From positions 744,001 to 808,000 of the forward strand of contig NZ_CP133160.1 in NCBI RefSeq assembly GCF_030913365.1: DNA of 64,000 nt. The letters are read 5' to 3'. Position numbers and translations under genes: made by a program. This document shows, piece after piece, positions 44,852-52,953 of this stretch (position 1 is the stretch's first letter; every line of letters begins with the position of its first letter). This DNA comes from Stenotrophomonas sp. 24(2023). Its GTDB lineage: Bacteria; Pseudomonadota; Gammaproteobacteria; Xanthomonadales; Xanthomonadaceae. Below the pieces are notes generated by a model. The model had not been told where the DNA came from. It saw nothing but the letters and a program-made list of their open reading frames with translations, and made no database searches.

Positions 44852-45811
44852 TCAGCCTCCGATCGATGGCGGCCGCTTGGTGGCCGGCGGGGAGGTCTGG
44901 CTGGCCAGGGCCTGCTTGGCCAGTTCGGCCACGCCGGCAATCGAACCGATCACGCCGCTGGCCTCCATCGGCATCAGCACCAGTTTCTGGTTCGGCGAAC
45001 TGGCCAGTTCCTTGAACGCTTCGACGTACTTCTGTGCGACGAAATAATTGATGGCCTGCACGTCGCCCTCGGCGATCGCCGCCGATACCACCTGGGTCGC
45101 CTTGGCTTCGGCCTCGGCCAGGCGCTCACGTGCTTCGGCGTCGCGGAAGGCGGCTTCGCGGCGGCCTTCGGCTTCCAGCACGGTGGCCTGCTTTTCGCCA
45201 TCGGCGCGCAGGATTTCCGACTGGCGCGAGCCCTCGGCCTCCAGGATCTGCGCGCGCTTCTCGCGCTCGGCCTTCATCTGCCGGGCCATGGCGTCGAGCA
45301 GGTCACGCGGGGGCTGGATGTCGCGGATCTCGATGCGGTTGACCTTCACGCCCCAGGGGTTGGTGGCATGGTCCACCACGCTCAGCAGCTGGGCGTTGAT
45401 GACTTCGCGCTGGCTCAGCGATTCGTCCAGGTCCATCGAACCGATCACGGTACGGATGTTGGTCTGCACCAGCGCGATCATCGCCACTTCCAGGTTGGCG
45501 ACCTCATAGGCCGCCTTGGCCGCATCGAGCACCTGGAAGAACACCACGCCATCCACGCGCACGGCAGCGTTGTCCTTGGTGATCACTTCCTGGCTGGGCA
45601 CGTCCAGCACCTGCTCCATCATGTTCACCTTGCGCCCTACCCCGTAGACGATCGGGATCAGGAAATGCAGGCCGGGGGTCATGGTGTGCGTATAGCGGCC
45701 GAACCGCTCCACGGTCCATTCATACCCCTGCGGCACCATCCGCACCGCCTTGAACAGGATCACCACGGCCACGAAGGCCAGTACCACGGTAAAGAACATG
45801 GTCGGGAACAT
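44852..45811 (-). CDS. SPFH/stomatin-like membrane protease-associated protein (QmcA-like)
   Basis: A 319-residue protein with an N-terminal membrane helix (about 5-24), an SPFH/band-7 domain (about 25-190; VPQGYEWTVERFGRYTHTMTPGLHFLIPIV, VDGVVFFQVLDAAKAAYEV) and a long coiled-coil (190-270; MARQMKAEREKRAQILEAEGSRQSEIL). Such proteins form large membrane microdomain rings. Pairing with NfeD is conserved across bacteria. The gene is 70 nt after the DUF962 gene. Confidence 0.94.
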   Translation of the reverse strand: MFPTMFFTVVLAFVAVVILFKAVRMVPQGYEWTVERFGRYTHTMTPGLHFLIPIVYGVGRKVNMMEQVLDVPSQEVITKDNAAVRVDGVVFFQVLDAAKAAYEVANLEVAMIALVQTNIRTVIGSMDLDESLSQREVINAQLLSVVDHATNPWGVKVNRIEIRDIQPPRDLLDAMARQMKAEREKRAQILEAEGSRQSEILRADGEKQATVLEAEGRREAAFRDAEARERLAEAEAKATQVVSAAIAEGDVQAINYFVAQKYVEAFKELASSPNQKLVLMPMEASGVIGSIAGVAELAKQALASQTSPPATKRPPSIGG

Positions 45812-45881
45812 CGCGCTTTCCTTTTCTATGAGGACGTCCAGGCCCCAGCATAGCGCGGGGCCCGTAACGGCACAGCTGCGG

Positions 45882-46184
45882 CTACCAGGGCACGCGGCCG
45901 CGCAGGATGTCAGCGAACATCACCCAGTCGCCGATGAACGAATAGAACGGGTGGCGGAACGTGGCCGGGCGGTTCTTCTCGAAGAAGAAATGGCCGACCC
46001 AGGCGAAGCCGTAGCCGCAGGCCAGTGCCCCGAGCAGCAAGGACGGCTGGCCGCGCCACAGGGCAGCGGCAACCAGCAGCAGTACGCCGCAGCTGCCGAT
46101 GAAATGCAGCCGGCGCGACACCCGATGGCGATGCTCGCCCAGGTAGAAGGGATAGAACTCGCGGAAGCTGGCGAAACGGGACAT
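45882..46184 (-). CDS. DUF962/Mpo1-like membrane protein
   Basis: A 100-residue protein with a conserved FREFYPFYLGEHRHRVSRRLHFIGS start, two or three membrane helices and the end GHFFFEKNRPATFRHPFYSFIGDWVMFADIL. The histidines in H-x-H/LH and GHFFFEKN match the Mpo1/YGL010w family, which in yeast is an iron-dependent dioxygenase of 2-hydroxy fatty acids. The bacterial role is not established. The start at 46184 is set by the conserved motif. Confidence 0.88.
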   Translation of the reverse strand: MSRFASFREFYPFYLGEHRHRVSRRLHFIGSCGVLLLVAAALWRGQPSLLLGALACGYGFAWVGHFFFEKNRPATFRHPFYSFIGDWVMFADILRGRVPW

Positions 46185-46233
46185 GCGGAAGGCTCCGGGG
46201 CCATGACCACCTGCATCATGCACCTGCCGGTCA

Positions 46234-46251
46234 TGCCGGGCCATGCCCGGC
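46234..46251. repeat. REP-like palindrome
   Basis: A GCCGGGC-CAT-GCCCGGC hairpin between ynfA and the DUF962 gene, lacking a clear GTAG head. Confidence 0.55.
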
Positions 46252-46262
46252 GCGCGCGACCG

Positions 46263-46589
46263 TCACGCCGGCTGGCGCGGCCCGAACATGATCACCGCCA
46301 TGCCCAGCAGGCACAGGCCCGCCCCCAGCAGATCCCAGCGGCTGGGACGGATGCCGTCCACCAGCCACAGCCAGAACAGCGCGGTGCCGATGTAGACCCC
46401 GCCGTAGGCCGCGTAGACGCGACCGCTGGCGGTGGGGTGCAGGGTCAGCAGCCAGGCGAACAGCGCCAGACTGGCAGCGGCCGGCACCAGCAGCCAGACG
46501 CTGCCCCCCTTGCGCAGCCACAGCCACGGCAGGTAGCAGCCGACGATCTCGGCCACGGCGGTCAGCAGGAACAGCGCCAGGGTCTTCAT
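46263..46589 (-). CDS. ynfA: UPF0060 small membrane protein, YnfA-like
   Basis: A 108-residue protein with four transmembrane helices, of the UPF0060/YnfA family related to small multidrug transporters. [45 protein letters not shown] and [17 protein letters not shown] are family motifs. ATG overlaps the mazG stop by 4 nt, so it is co-translated. Transport substrate is unproven. Confidence 0.92.
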   Translation of the reverse strand: MKTLALFLLTAVAEIVGCYLPWLWLRKGGSVWLLVPAAASLALFAWLLTLHPTASGRVYAAYGGVYIGTALFWLWLVDGIRPSRWDLLGAGLCLLGMAVIMFGPRQPA

Positions 46590-47437
46590 GCCTTCTCGCC
46601 GGCCTTCTCGCCGGCCTTGGCGTGCTGCCAGAGCGCTTCCTGCGCGTCCAGGTCCAGCGCCGCCAGCGTATGGCCGGCGCCGGCCGCCTGGGCTTCCATC
46701 GCACGGAACCGGCGTTCGAACTTGTGGTTGGCCCCGCGCAGCGCCGCGCCCAGATCGATGTCGGCATGGCGCGCCAGGTTGGCGCAGACGAACAGCAGGT
46801 CGCCCAGTTCTTCCTGCAGGCGCGCGCGGTTGCCGGCGATGTCGCCGCGCTCGAACTCTTCGCGCAGTTCCTGCAGTTCCTCGGCAGCCTTGTCCAGCAC
46901 CGGCAGCGGCCCCGGCCAGTCGAAACCAACCTTGGCTGCGCGCGACTGCAGCTTCACCGCCCGCTGCCATTCCGGCAGGCCGCGCGAGATCCCGGCCAGC
47001 GCGGAGCTGTCGGTCTCGCCCTTGGCGGCGCGCTCGGCGCGCTTGATCGCGTCCCAGTTGCGGGTCACGCCCTCGGCATCGTCCACCGCCACGTCGGCGA
47101 ACACGTGCGGATGGCGCCGCTGCATCTTGTCGCTGATCGCACGGGCGACATCGGCAAAGGCGAACGCGCCCTGTTCCTCGGCCATGCGTGCATGGAACAC
47201 CACCTGCAGCAGCAGGTCGCCCAGTTCATCGCACAGGTCGTCCAGATCGCCGCGGTCGATCGCATCGGCGACCTCGTAGGCTTCCTCGATGGTGTACGGG
47301 GCGATGCTGGCGAAATCCTGTTCCAGGTCCCAGGGGCAGCCGCCATCGGGGTCGCGCAGGCGCGCCATGATGCGCAGCAGGCGGGCCAGTTCGTCGGTGG
47401 CGGCCGATGCGCCGGTGGGGGTGTCATACGCGCTCAT
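46586..47437 (-). CDS. mazG: Nucleoside triphosphate pyrophosphohydrolase MazG
   Basis: A 283-residue house-cleaning enzyme that hydrolyses NTPs and dNTPs to monophosphates. Two MazG helical domains are present: the first with [23 protein letters not shown] and [12 protein letters not shown] (about 34-95), the second with [11 protein letters not shown] and [16 protein letters not shown] (about 185-230). The E-x-x-E and E-x-x-D metal residues are intact. The C-terminus ends in a repeated GEKA. It sits 24 nt after cysQ. Confidence 0.96.
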   Translation of the reverse strand: MSAYDTPTGASAATDELARLLRIMARLRDPDGGCPWDLEQDFASIAPYTIEEAYEVADAIDRGDLDDLCDELGDLLLQVVFHARMAEEQGAFAFADVARAISDKMQRRHPHVFADVAVDDAEGVTRNWDAIKRAERAAKGETDSSALAGISRGLPEWQRAVKLQSRAAKVGFDWPGPLPVLDKAAEELQELREEFERGDIAGNRARLQEELGDLLFVCANLARHADIDLGAALRGANHKFERRFRAMEAQAAGAGHTLAALDLDAQEALWQHAKAGEKAGEKA

Positions 47438-47461
47438 GCAGGCTCCCGGGGTCAGGCACGG

Positions 47462-48265
47462 TCAGCTGGGCAACCAGCTGCGCCAGGGCAGCGTGGTATC
47501 ACCCAGGGCGATGAAATCGCCGTTGAGCAGGGTCTCGCGGCGGTTGTAGCGGAACGGTTTGCCCGTGCCGGCAGCCAAGACGGCCCCGCCAGCGGCATGC
47601 AGCACGCACTGGCCGGCGGCGGTGTCCCATTCGGACGTCGGGCCCAGCCGCGGGTACACGTCCAGGTCGCCCTCGGCGATGCGGCAGAACTTCAGTGAAG
47701 AACCCTGCGCGATCGTCTCGATCTCGCCCATGCGGTCCAGCAGCACCTGGGTGGCCGGCGAGCGGTGCGAGCGGCTTGCCGCTACCCGCAGCGGTGCGGT
47801 GGCAGGTACGCGGGTGCGCAGCACGCTGTCATGCATGCCCTGCCGGCGGTAGGCCAGCTCGCCGCGCTGGGCATGCCAGACGATGCCGGTCACCGGTGCC
47901 AGCACCACGCCGAACGCCGGGGCCCCCTGGTAGACCAGGGCGATGTTGACGCTGAATTCGCCGTTGCGCCTGACGAACTCGCGGGTGCCATCGAGCGGGT
48001 CCACCAGCCAGTATGCGCCCCAGTGCTGGCGCACCTCCCACGGCACCTGCGCCGATTCCTCCGACAGGATCGGCAGGTCCGGCGTCAGCTGCCGCAACCC
48101 CCGCTCGATGACGGCATTGGCGGCCAGGTCGGCGGCGGTGACCGGGCTGTCGTCGTCCTTGATCTGCACGTCGAAGCCGCTGGCGTAGACCTGCAGGATC
48201 GCCTCGCCGGCTTCGCGGGCGATGGCCACGACCGTCTCCCGCAGGTCCGCGGTGAGCTTGATCAT
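47462..48265 (-). CDS. cysQ: 3'(2'),5'-bisphosphate nucleotidase
   Basis: A 267-residue inositol-monophosphatase-family enzyme that removes the 3' phosphate of PAP made during sulfate assimilation. Metal and active-site motifs are LSEES, DPLDGTREFVRRNGEFSVNIAL and WDTAAGQCVLHAAGG, with SPVTAADLAAN in the N-terminal helix. The ATG at 48265 overlaps nudE by 4 nt and gives a normal CysQ length; upstream sequence in frame is not conserved. Confidence 0.95.
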   Translation of the reverse strand: MIKLTADLRETVVAIAREAGEAILQVYASGFDVQIKDDDSPVTAADLAANAVIERGLRQLTPDLPILSEESAQVPWEVRQHWGAYWLVDPLDGTREFVRRNGEFSVNIALVYQGAPAFGVVLAPVTGIVWHAQRGELAYRRQGMHDSVLRTRVPATAPLRVAASRSHRSPATQVLLDRMGEIETIAQGSSLKFCRIAEGDLDVYPRLGPTSEWDTAAGQCVLHAAGGAVLAAGTGKPFRYNRRETLLNGDFIALGDTTLPWRSWLPS

Positions 48266-48810
48266 CGCCTGCCCTGCAGCCACTGGCGGGCGATGAACAG
48301 CGCCGCCAGCGAGCGACCCTCGGAAAAATCCTCGCGCAGCATCAGCTGGTCCAGGTCGGCCAGTTTCCACGGCACGACCTCCAGTTCCTCCGGCTCGTCG
48401 CCGGCCAGCTTTTCCGGGTACAGGTCACGCGCCACCACCAGCCACGACTGGTGGCTCATGTAGGTCGGGGCCAGGGTCATCGCGCGCAGCACGTCCACCT
48501 GCCGCGCGCCATAGCCGGCCTCTTCCTTCAGTTCGCGGTCGGCGGCCTGTTCAGGGGTTTCGCCGGCATCGATGCGGCCCTTGACCAGGCCCAGTTCATA
48601 ACGATGCACGCCAGCAGCGTATTCACGTACCAGCAGGACAGTTTCATCGTCGAGCATCGGCACCACCACCACCGCACCATGGCCACGGCTGACCAGCCGC
48701 TCGAAGCGGCGGCGCTCGCCGTTGGAGAACTCCAGGTCCAGGTGCTGGCGCTGGAAGGGCCCGTTCTCCTCGTCGGTGATACGGTGGATGATCGGCAGGC
48801 GGCGGCTCAT
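48262..48810 (-). CDS. nudE: ADP-compounds hydrolase NudE
   Basis: A 182-residue Nudix hydrolase acting on ADP-ribose, NADH and Ap3A. The Nudix box is complete at 78-100 (GRIDAGETPEQAADRELKEE, then AGYG), with YELGLVKG before it as in NudE. The cysQ-nudE pairing is common. It heads a minus-strand run with four-base overlaps continuing through cysQ, mazG, ynfA, DUF962, the SPFH protein and nfeD. Confidence 0.94.
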   Translation of the reverse strand: MSRRLPIIHRITDEENGPFQRQHLDLEFSNGERRRFERLVSRGHGAVVVVPMLDDETVLLVREYAAGVHRYELGLVKGRIDAGETPEQAADRELKEEAGYGARQVDVLRAMTLAPTYMSHQSWLVVARDLYPEKLAGDEPEELEVVPWKLADLDQLMLREDFSEGRSLAALFIARQWLQGRR

Positions 48811-48851
48811 GCGTGCCGTCCTGCCCGCGCCAGCAAGGGCAGCGGGACCGA

Positions 48852-48857
48852 TAGAAT
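48852..48857 (+). promoter_or_regulatory. Candidate -10 of bioA
   Basis: TAGAAT lies 33 nt before the bioA ATG; no clear -35. Confidence 0.35.
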
Positions 48858-48890
48858 GTACGCAGGCAGCAACATGTTCATGAGCCGGAA

Positions 48891-50282
48891 ATGCTAGCAG
48901 ACCCGACCCCTTCCCCGCTGGCCCTGCAGTGGCGCCAGCGCGACCTGCAGGTGCTGTGGCACCCCTGCACGCAGATGCGCGAGCATCCCCATACCCTGCC
49001 GCTGGTCCCGATCGCTCGGGGCCAGGGCGCCTGGCTGTACGACCATGACGGCAACCGCTACCTGGATGCGGTCAGCAGCTGGTGGACCAACCTGTTCGGC
49101 CATGCCGAGCCACGCATCGGCGCGGCCATCGCCGCCCAGGCCGGGCAGCTGGAACAGGTGATGCTGGCCGGGTTCAGCCACGAACCGGCCATCACCCTGG
49201 CCGAGCGGCTGCTGGCCCTGGCCCCGCACCAGGCCGGCCGCGACCCGCTGGCCAAGGTCTTCTACGCCGACAATGGTTCGGCCGGGGTGGAAGTGGCGCT
49301 GAAGATGGCCTTCCAGTATTTCCAGAATCGCGGGGAATCCCGCCGCACGCGCTTCGTCGCGCTGGAAAACGGCTACCACGGCGAGACCCTCGGGGCGCTG
49401 GCGCTGGGCGATATCCCGCTGTACCGCCGCGTCTACGCGCCGCTGCTGGCCGAAAGCCTGTTCGCCCCCTCGCCCGACGCCTACCTGGCCGAGCCGGGCC
49501 AGAGCCCGGCCGATCGGGCGCGGCAGGCCGCCGACGGCCTGGCCGACCTGTTCGACCGCCACCCCGGCGAGATCTGCGCGGTGATCCTGGAACCGCGCCT
49601 GCAGTGCGCCGGTGGCATGCGCATGTACGACCCGGTGTACCTGCAGCGTGCCCGCGAACTCTGCGACGCGCACGGTGCGTTCCTGATCGCCGATGAGATC
49701 GCTACCGGCTTCGGCCGCACCGGCACCCTGTTCGCCTGCGAACAGGCCGGGGTGATGCCCGACCTGCTGTGCCTGTCCAAGGGCCTGACCGGCGGCTTCC
49801 TGCCCCTGGCAGCGGTGCTGGCCACCCAGACGCTGTACGACGCCTTCCTCGACGACTCCCGCGAACGCGCCTTCCTGCACTCGCACAGCTACACCGGCAA
49901 CCCGCTGGCCTGCGCGGCGGCACTGGCGACGCTGGACATCTTCCGCGACGACGACGTGGTGGCCCACAACCGCGGCACCGCCGATGTGATGCGCACGCTG
50001 GCCGCACCGTTCACCGACCACCCGCACGTGGCCGATGTGCGCCAGGCCGGCATGGTGGTGGCCTTCGAACTGGCCCGCAACGGCAGCACGCGCACCGCCT
50101 TCGACCCGGCCGCCCGGGTCGGCCTGCACGCCTACAAGGCCGCGCTGCGGCGCGGGGTGGTGCTGCGCCCGCTGGGCGACGTGCTGTACTGGATGCCACC
50201 GTACTGCGTGGATGACGAACAACTGGAGCTGCTGGCGCGCACGACGCTGGCGGCCATCGACGAGGCTGTTGCATGCGCATGA
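48891..50282 (+). CDS. bioA: Adenosylmethionine-8-amino-7-oxononanoate aminotransferase
   Basis: A 463-residue PLP enzyme that makes diaminopelargonic acid in biotin synthesis with SAM as amino donor. The PLP lysine is K297 in LSKGLTGG, D268 in LIADEIATGFGRTG holds the pyridine nitrogen, and HPCTQM near residue 24 and SSWWTNLFGH near 63 are BioA-specific. Length is a little longer than E. coli BioA (429). It overlaps rsmE by 10 nt. No bioBFCD genes are nearby. Confidence 0.96.
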   Translation: MLADPTPSPLALQWRQRDLQVLWHPCTQMREHPHTLPLVPIARGQGAWLYDHDGNRYLDAVSSWWTNLFGHAEPRIGAAIAAQAGQLEQVMLAGFSHEPAITLAERLLALAPHQAGRDPLAKVFYADNGSAGVEVALKMAFQYFQNRGESRRTRFVALENGYHGETLGALALGDIPLYRRVYAPLLAESLFAPSPDAYLAEPGQSPADRARQAADGLADLFDRHPGEICAVILEPRLQCAGGMRMYDPVYLQRARELCDAHGAFLIADEIATGFGRTGTLFACEQAGVMPDLLCLSKGLTGGFLPLAAVLATQTLYDAFLDDSRERAFLHSHSYTGNPLACAAALATLDIFRDDDVVAHNRGTADVMRTLAAPFTDHPHVADVRQAGMVVAFELARNGSTRTAFDPAARVGLHAYKAALRRGVVLRPLGDVLYWMPPYCVDDEQLELLARTTLAAIDEAVACA

Positions 50283-51010
50283 CCCGCTGCCCCATCGACC
50301 TGGCCCTGCATGCCGGGCAGACCGTGACCTTGCCGGAAGAAGCGGCCAACCACCTGGTACGGGTGATGCGCCTGCGCGAAGGCGACGGCTGCGTGCTGTT
50401 CAACGGCGATGGCCATGACTACACCGCCCGCGTGGTGCTGGCCAGCAAGCGCGAAGTGCAGGTGCGCATCGATACGGTGCAGGCGGTCGCCAACGAATCG
50501 CCGCTGGCCATCACGCTGCTGCAGGGCATCGCCCGTGGCGAGAAGATGGACCTGATCCTGCAGAAGGCGACCGAACTGGGCGTCACGGCGATCCTGCCGG
50601 TCAACGCCGAACGCACCGAAGTGAAGCTGGATGCCGCCCGCGCGGAGAAGCGGGTGGCGCACTGGAACAGCGTGGTGCAGTCGGCCTGCGGCCAGTCCGG
50701 CCGTGCGCGCATCCCACCGGTGGCTGCGCCGCAGTCGCTGGCCCAGGCCGCCGCCGGGCTGCCCGCCGACACCCTGCGCCTGACCCTGGACCCGCTGGGC
50801 AGCCATCGGCTGTCAACGCTGCAGCAGGCACCGGCCGGTGGCATCGTCATCGCCATCGGTCCGGAAGGCGGCTGGTCACCGCGTGACCGCGCACAGCTGG
50901 CGGCCGATGGCTTCCAGGGCCTGCAGCTGGGGCCACGCATCCTGCGTACCGAAACCGCCGGGCTGGCGGCAATCGCCGCGCTGCAGGCCCGGCTGGGAGA
51001 TCTGGGGTAA
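50273..51010 (+). CDS. rsmE: 16S rRNA (uracil-1498-N3)-methyltransferase
   Basis: A 245-residue SPOUT methyltransferase that modifies m3U1498 of 16S rRNA. The N-terminal PUA-like region has HLVRVMRLREGDGCVLFNGDG; the knot region has ATELGVTAILPV, IAIGPEGGWSPRDRAQ and LGPRILRTETAGLAAI, all RsmE signatures. Length is normal (243 in E. coli). Translationally coupled to bioA by a 10-nt overlap. Confidence 0.96.
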   Translation: MRMTRCPIDLALHAGQTVTLPEEAANHLVRVMRLREGDGCVLFNGDGHDYTARVVLASKREVQVRIDTVQAVANESPLAITLLQGIARGEKMDLILQKATELGVTAILPVNAERTEVKLDAARAEKRVAHWNSVVQSACGQSGRARIPPVAAPQSLAQAAAGLPADTLRLTLDPLGSHRLSTLQQAPAGGIVIAIGPEGGWSPRDRAQLAADGFQGLQLGPRILRTETAGLAAIAALQARLGDLG

Positions 51011-51073
51011 CGCCGGCACCGCGTCCGCAGGGGATCGGCAACCGCATCACGCCTCGCCCGGCAGCAACCCCGG

Positions 51074-51096
51074 GTAGCGCCGGGCCATGCCCGGCG
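51074..51096 (+). repeat. GTAG-headed REP element
   Basis: GTAG followed by CGCCGGGC-CAT-GCCCGGCG, an 8-bp stem between the convergent rsmE and CheW-like genes. It fits the Stenotrophomonas SMAG type and could act as a transcript 3' stabiliser. Confidence 0.75.
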
Positions 51097-51109
51097 ACAT
51101 ACACCACGA

Positions 51110-51574
51110 TCAGGCGGCCAGCGAATCCAGCGCGGCTTCGAGGGCGTCCAGGTTGGGCAGCAGCGCACTCTGTTCGCCCAGCAGCACGCGCATGTGCACC
51201 GTGTCCGGCAGGGTTTCTTCAGAGGCGTCGGCCAGCAGGCCGTCACGCGGCACGGCGATCAACTGCGGGAAGCTCTGCGTCAGCAGCGCGTAGTACGGGC
51301 GCTGCGCCTGCCCCCCCAGTGCCTTGAGCACCACCACCTTGTTGTGCCCGGCCACCGGCTCATCGCCCAGCCCGGACAGGCGCGCGAAGGACAGCAGCGG
51401 CACGGTCCAGCCGTGCCAGGCCAGTTCGCCCAGCAACCAGGCCGGTGCATCCGCCACCGGCTGCAGCGGCACGCGTGCCATCATCTCGGCGACGGTGGCA
51501 TTGGGCAGCAGCACGCGCTCGTTGCCGGCCTGGATCAGGACACCGCGGATCTCGTCATTGCTGGCATAGCTCAT
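51110..51574 (-). CDS. CheW-like adaptor of the Pil-Chp system (ChpC-like)
   Basis: A 154-residue CheW-domain protein (about 10-145): GVLIQAGNERVLLPNATVAEMM, LLGELAWHGWTVPLLSFARLSG and HNKVVVLKALGG fit the CheW fold. It is the last gene of the pilG-to-chpC run, where P. aeruginosa has ChpC, and links receptor and kinase. The ATG overlaps the stop of the CheB-like gene by 4 nt. Confidence 0.85.
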   Translation of the reverse strand: MSYASNDEIRGVLIQAGNERVLLPNATVAEMMARVPLQPVADAPAWLLGELAWHGWTVPLLSFARLSGLGDEPVAGHNKVVVLKALGGQAQRPYYALLTQSFPQLIAVPRDGLLADASEETLPDTVHMRVLLGEQSALLPNLDALEAALDSLAA

Positions 51575-52953
51575 TGCCCGTCTCCTTCCTCGCTTGCCCA
51601 GCGCGCGGCAATGACCTGCGCCAGTTCCTGCGGCTCGCCGGCCGCCATGCCTGCCGCCACCACGGCCGTGGCCGCTGCGGGGTCGTAACAGCCTTCCCCG
51701 GTCTGGCCGGCCACCCACGCACCGGCCGCGGCCAGGTCCAGCGCGGCATCGACATGCCCCAGTTCGGCGCCACTGAGCAGCACCACCGCGCTGTGCGCCG
51801 CATCAAGCGTGGACAGCTGCAGCCCCGTGCTGCTGGAAATGAAGTGCAGGCCATCACGCTGTACCTGCAGGCCGGTTTCGTCGGCCAGGATGTAGACCTG
51901 CCCGGGCCGCGCCGTGTGGCCGGTTTCGGCCAGCAGCACCGGCAACGGCGAGACGCGCGCCATCTGCTTGACCAGGTTGCCGTAGCGGCCACCGTCCAGG
52001 CGCATGTGCACCAGCACCGGCACGGCCAGGCCTTCCGGCAGCGCGCCCAGCAGGCGGCGCAGTGCGTCGGGGCCGCCAATGCCGGCCAGCACCAGCACGG
52101 CGCCGGCGCGGCCGCCTTCAGCGGGCGCATCCAGATCGACCAGCGACAACGCGCTGGCCTCGAAGGCGGGCACAACCGGCGGCGCCGTGGCTGGCGCGAC
52201 GGCCTGCACCGGGGCGGCATCTTCGTCCACCAGCGACCAGCGGGTGTGGTCGCCGAAGGAGACCGGCGGCGGCGTTGCGGGCACCGGCTCGGCCGGAACC
52301 TGGACCGCAGGAACCGGCTCCGGTGCGCTGGTCACCGGGGCCACCGGGGCCGTCGGCTGCAGCGCCGCCAGCGCCTCTTCCAGCGACATCGGTTCAGACA
52401 GGCTGGCCGGCGGCTGGTAGGCCGGCAGGCCGGCCTCCTGCGCCGCATACAGCGTGTCGGCCGGCACGGAAGGCGCCCGCTGGTCGGCCTCCTGCAGGTG
52501 GCGCTCCAGCGCGGCGCCGGCATGCAGCTGTTCCGGTGTCACCGGCAGGCCGGGTTCGGGCAGCAGCGCCGGTTCGTCTTCGGCCCCGGGCGGCAGCACC
52601 CGCTGGTGGCCGTGCAGCTTGGCGGCCAGATGCCGGCCCCAGCGCTGCGCGTCCCAGCCATCGCGGCGTGCCGCCACGTCGGCCTCGTCGAACACCAGGG
52701 TCAGTTCCGGCGCGGACAGCACCGGGTCCAGGCGCTCCAGCGCGTCTTCGATGGCCGGTTCCAGTGCGACCACCACGGCCTGGGCACCGGCGGCGCGCAG
52801 CGCCTCCAGGTCCAGCACGGTGGGATCGTCTTCCAGCACCAGCTGCACATCGGCATGGTCCAGCGCTTCACGCAGGCGTTCGCGTGCCTTGCCCGGACGG
52901 GCCAGCAGCGCGACCGCCAGCGTCGGGGGGGCTTCACTCACGGACACGGGCAA
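51571..52953 (-). CDS. CheB-like (ChpB-position) protein with degenerate methylesterase site
   Basis: A 460-residue protein in the place of ChpB. Residues 1-130 resemble a receiver-like Rossmann domain without a clear phospho-acceptor; 130-280 is a Pro/Ala-rich linker; 281-455 matches the CheB methylesterase fold. The catalytic serine of ASTGG is Gly in AGIGG (290-294), the active-site His is kept (VHM, H316), and the acid of the DGA motif is displaced (GHVDAA, D402). Esterase activity is therefore doubtful. It overlaps chpA by 20 nt. The name is by position and fold. Confidence 0.75.
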   Translation of the reverse strand: MPVSVSEAPPTLAVALLARPGKARERLREALDHADVQLVLEDDPTVLDLEALRAAGAQAVVVALEPAIEDALERLDPVLSAPELTLVFDEADVAARRDGWDAQRWGRHLAAKLHGHQRVLPPGAEDEPALLPEPGLPVTPEQLHAGAALERHLQEADQRAPSVPADTLYAAQEAGLPAYQPPASLSEPMSLEEALAALQPTAPVAPVTSAPEPVPAVQVPAEPVPATPPPVSFGDHTRWSLVDEDAAPVQAVAPATAPPVVPAFEASALSLVDLDAPAEGGRAGAVLVLAGIGGPDALRRLLGALPEGLAVPVLVHMRLDGGRYGNLVKQMARVSPLPVLLAETGHTARPGQVYILADETGLQVQRDGLHFISSSTGLQLSTLDAAHSAVVLLSGAELGHVDAALDLAAAGAWVAGQTGEGCYDPAAATAVVAAGMAAGEPQELAQVIAARWASEEGDGQ

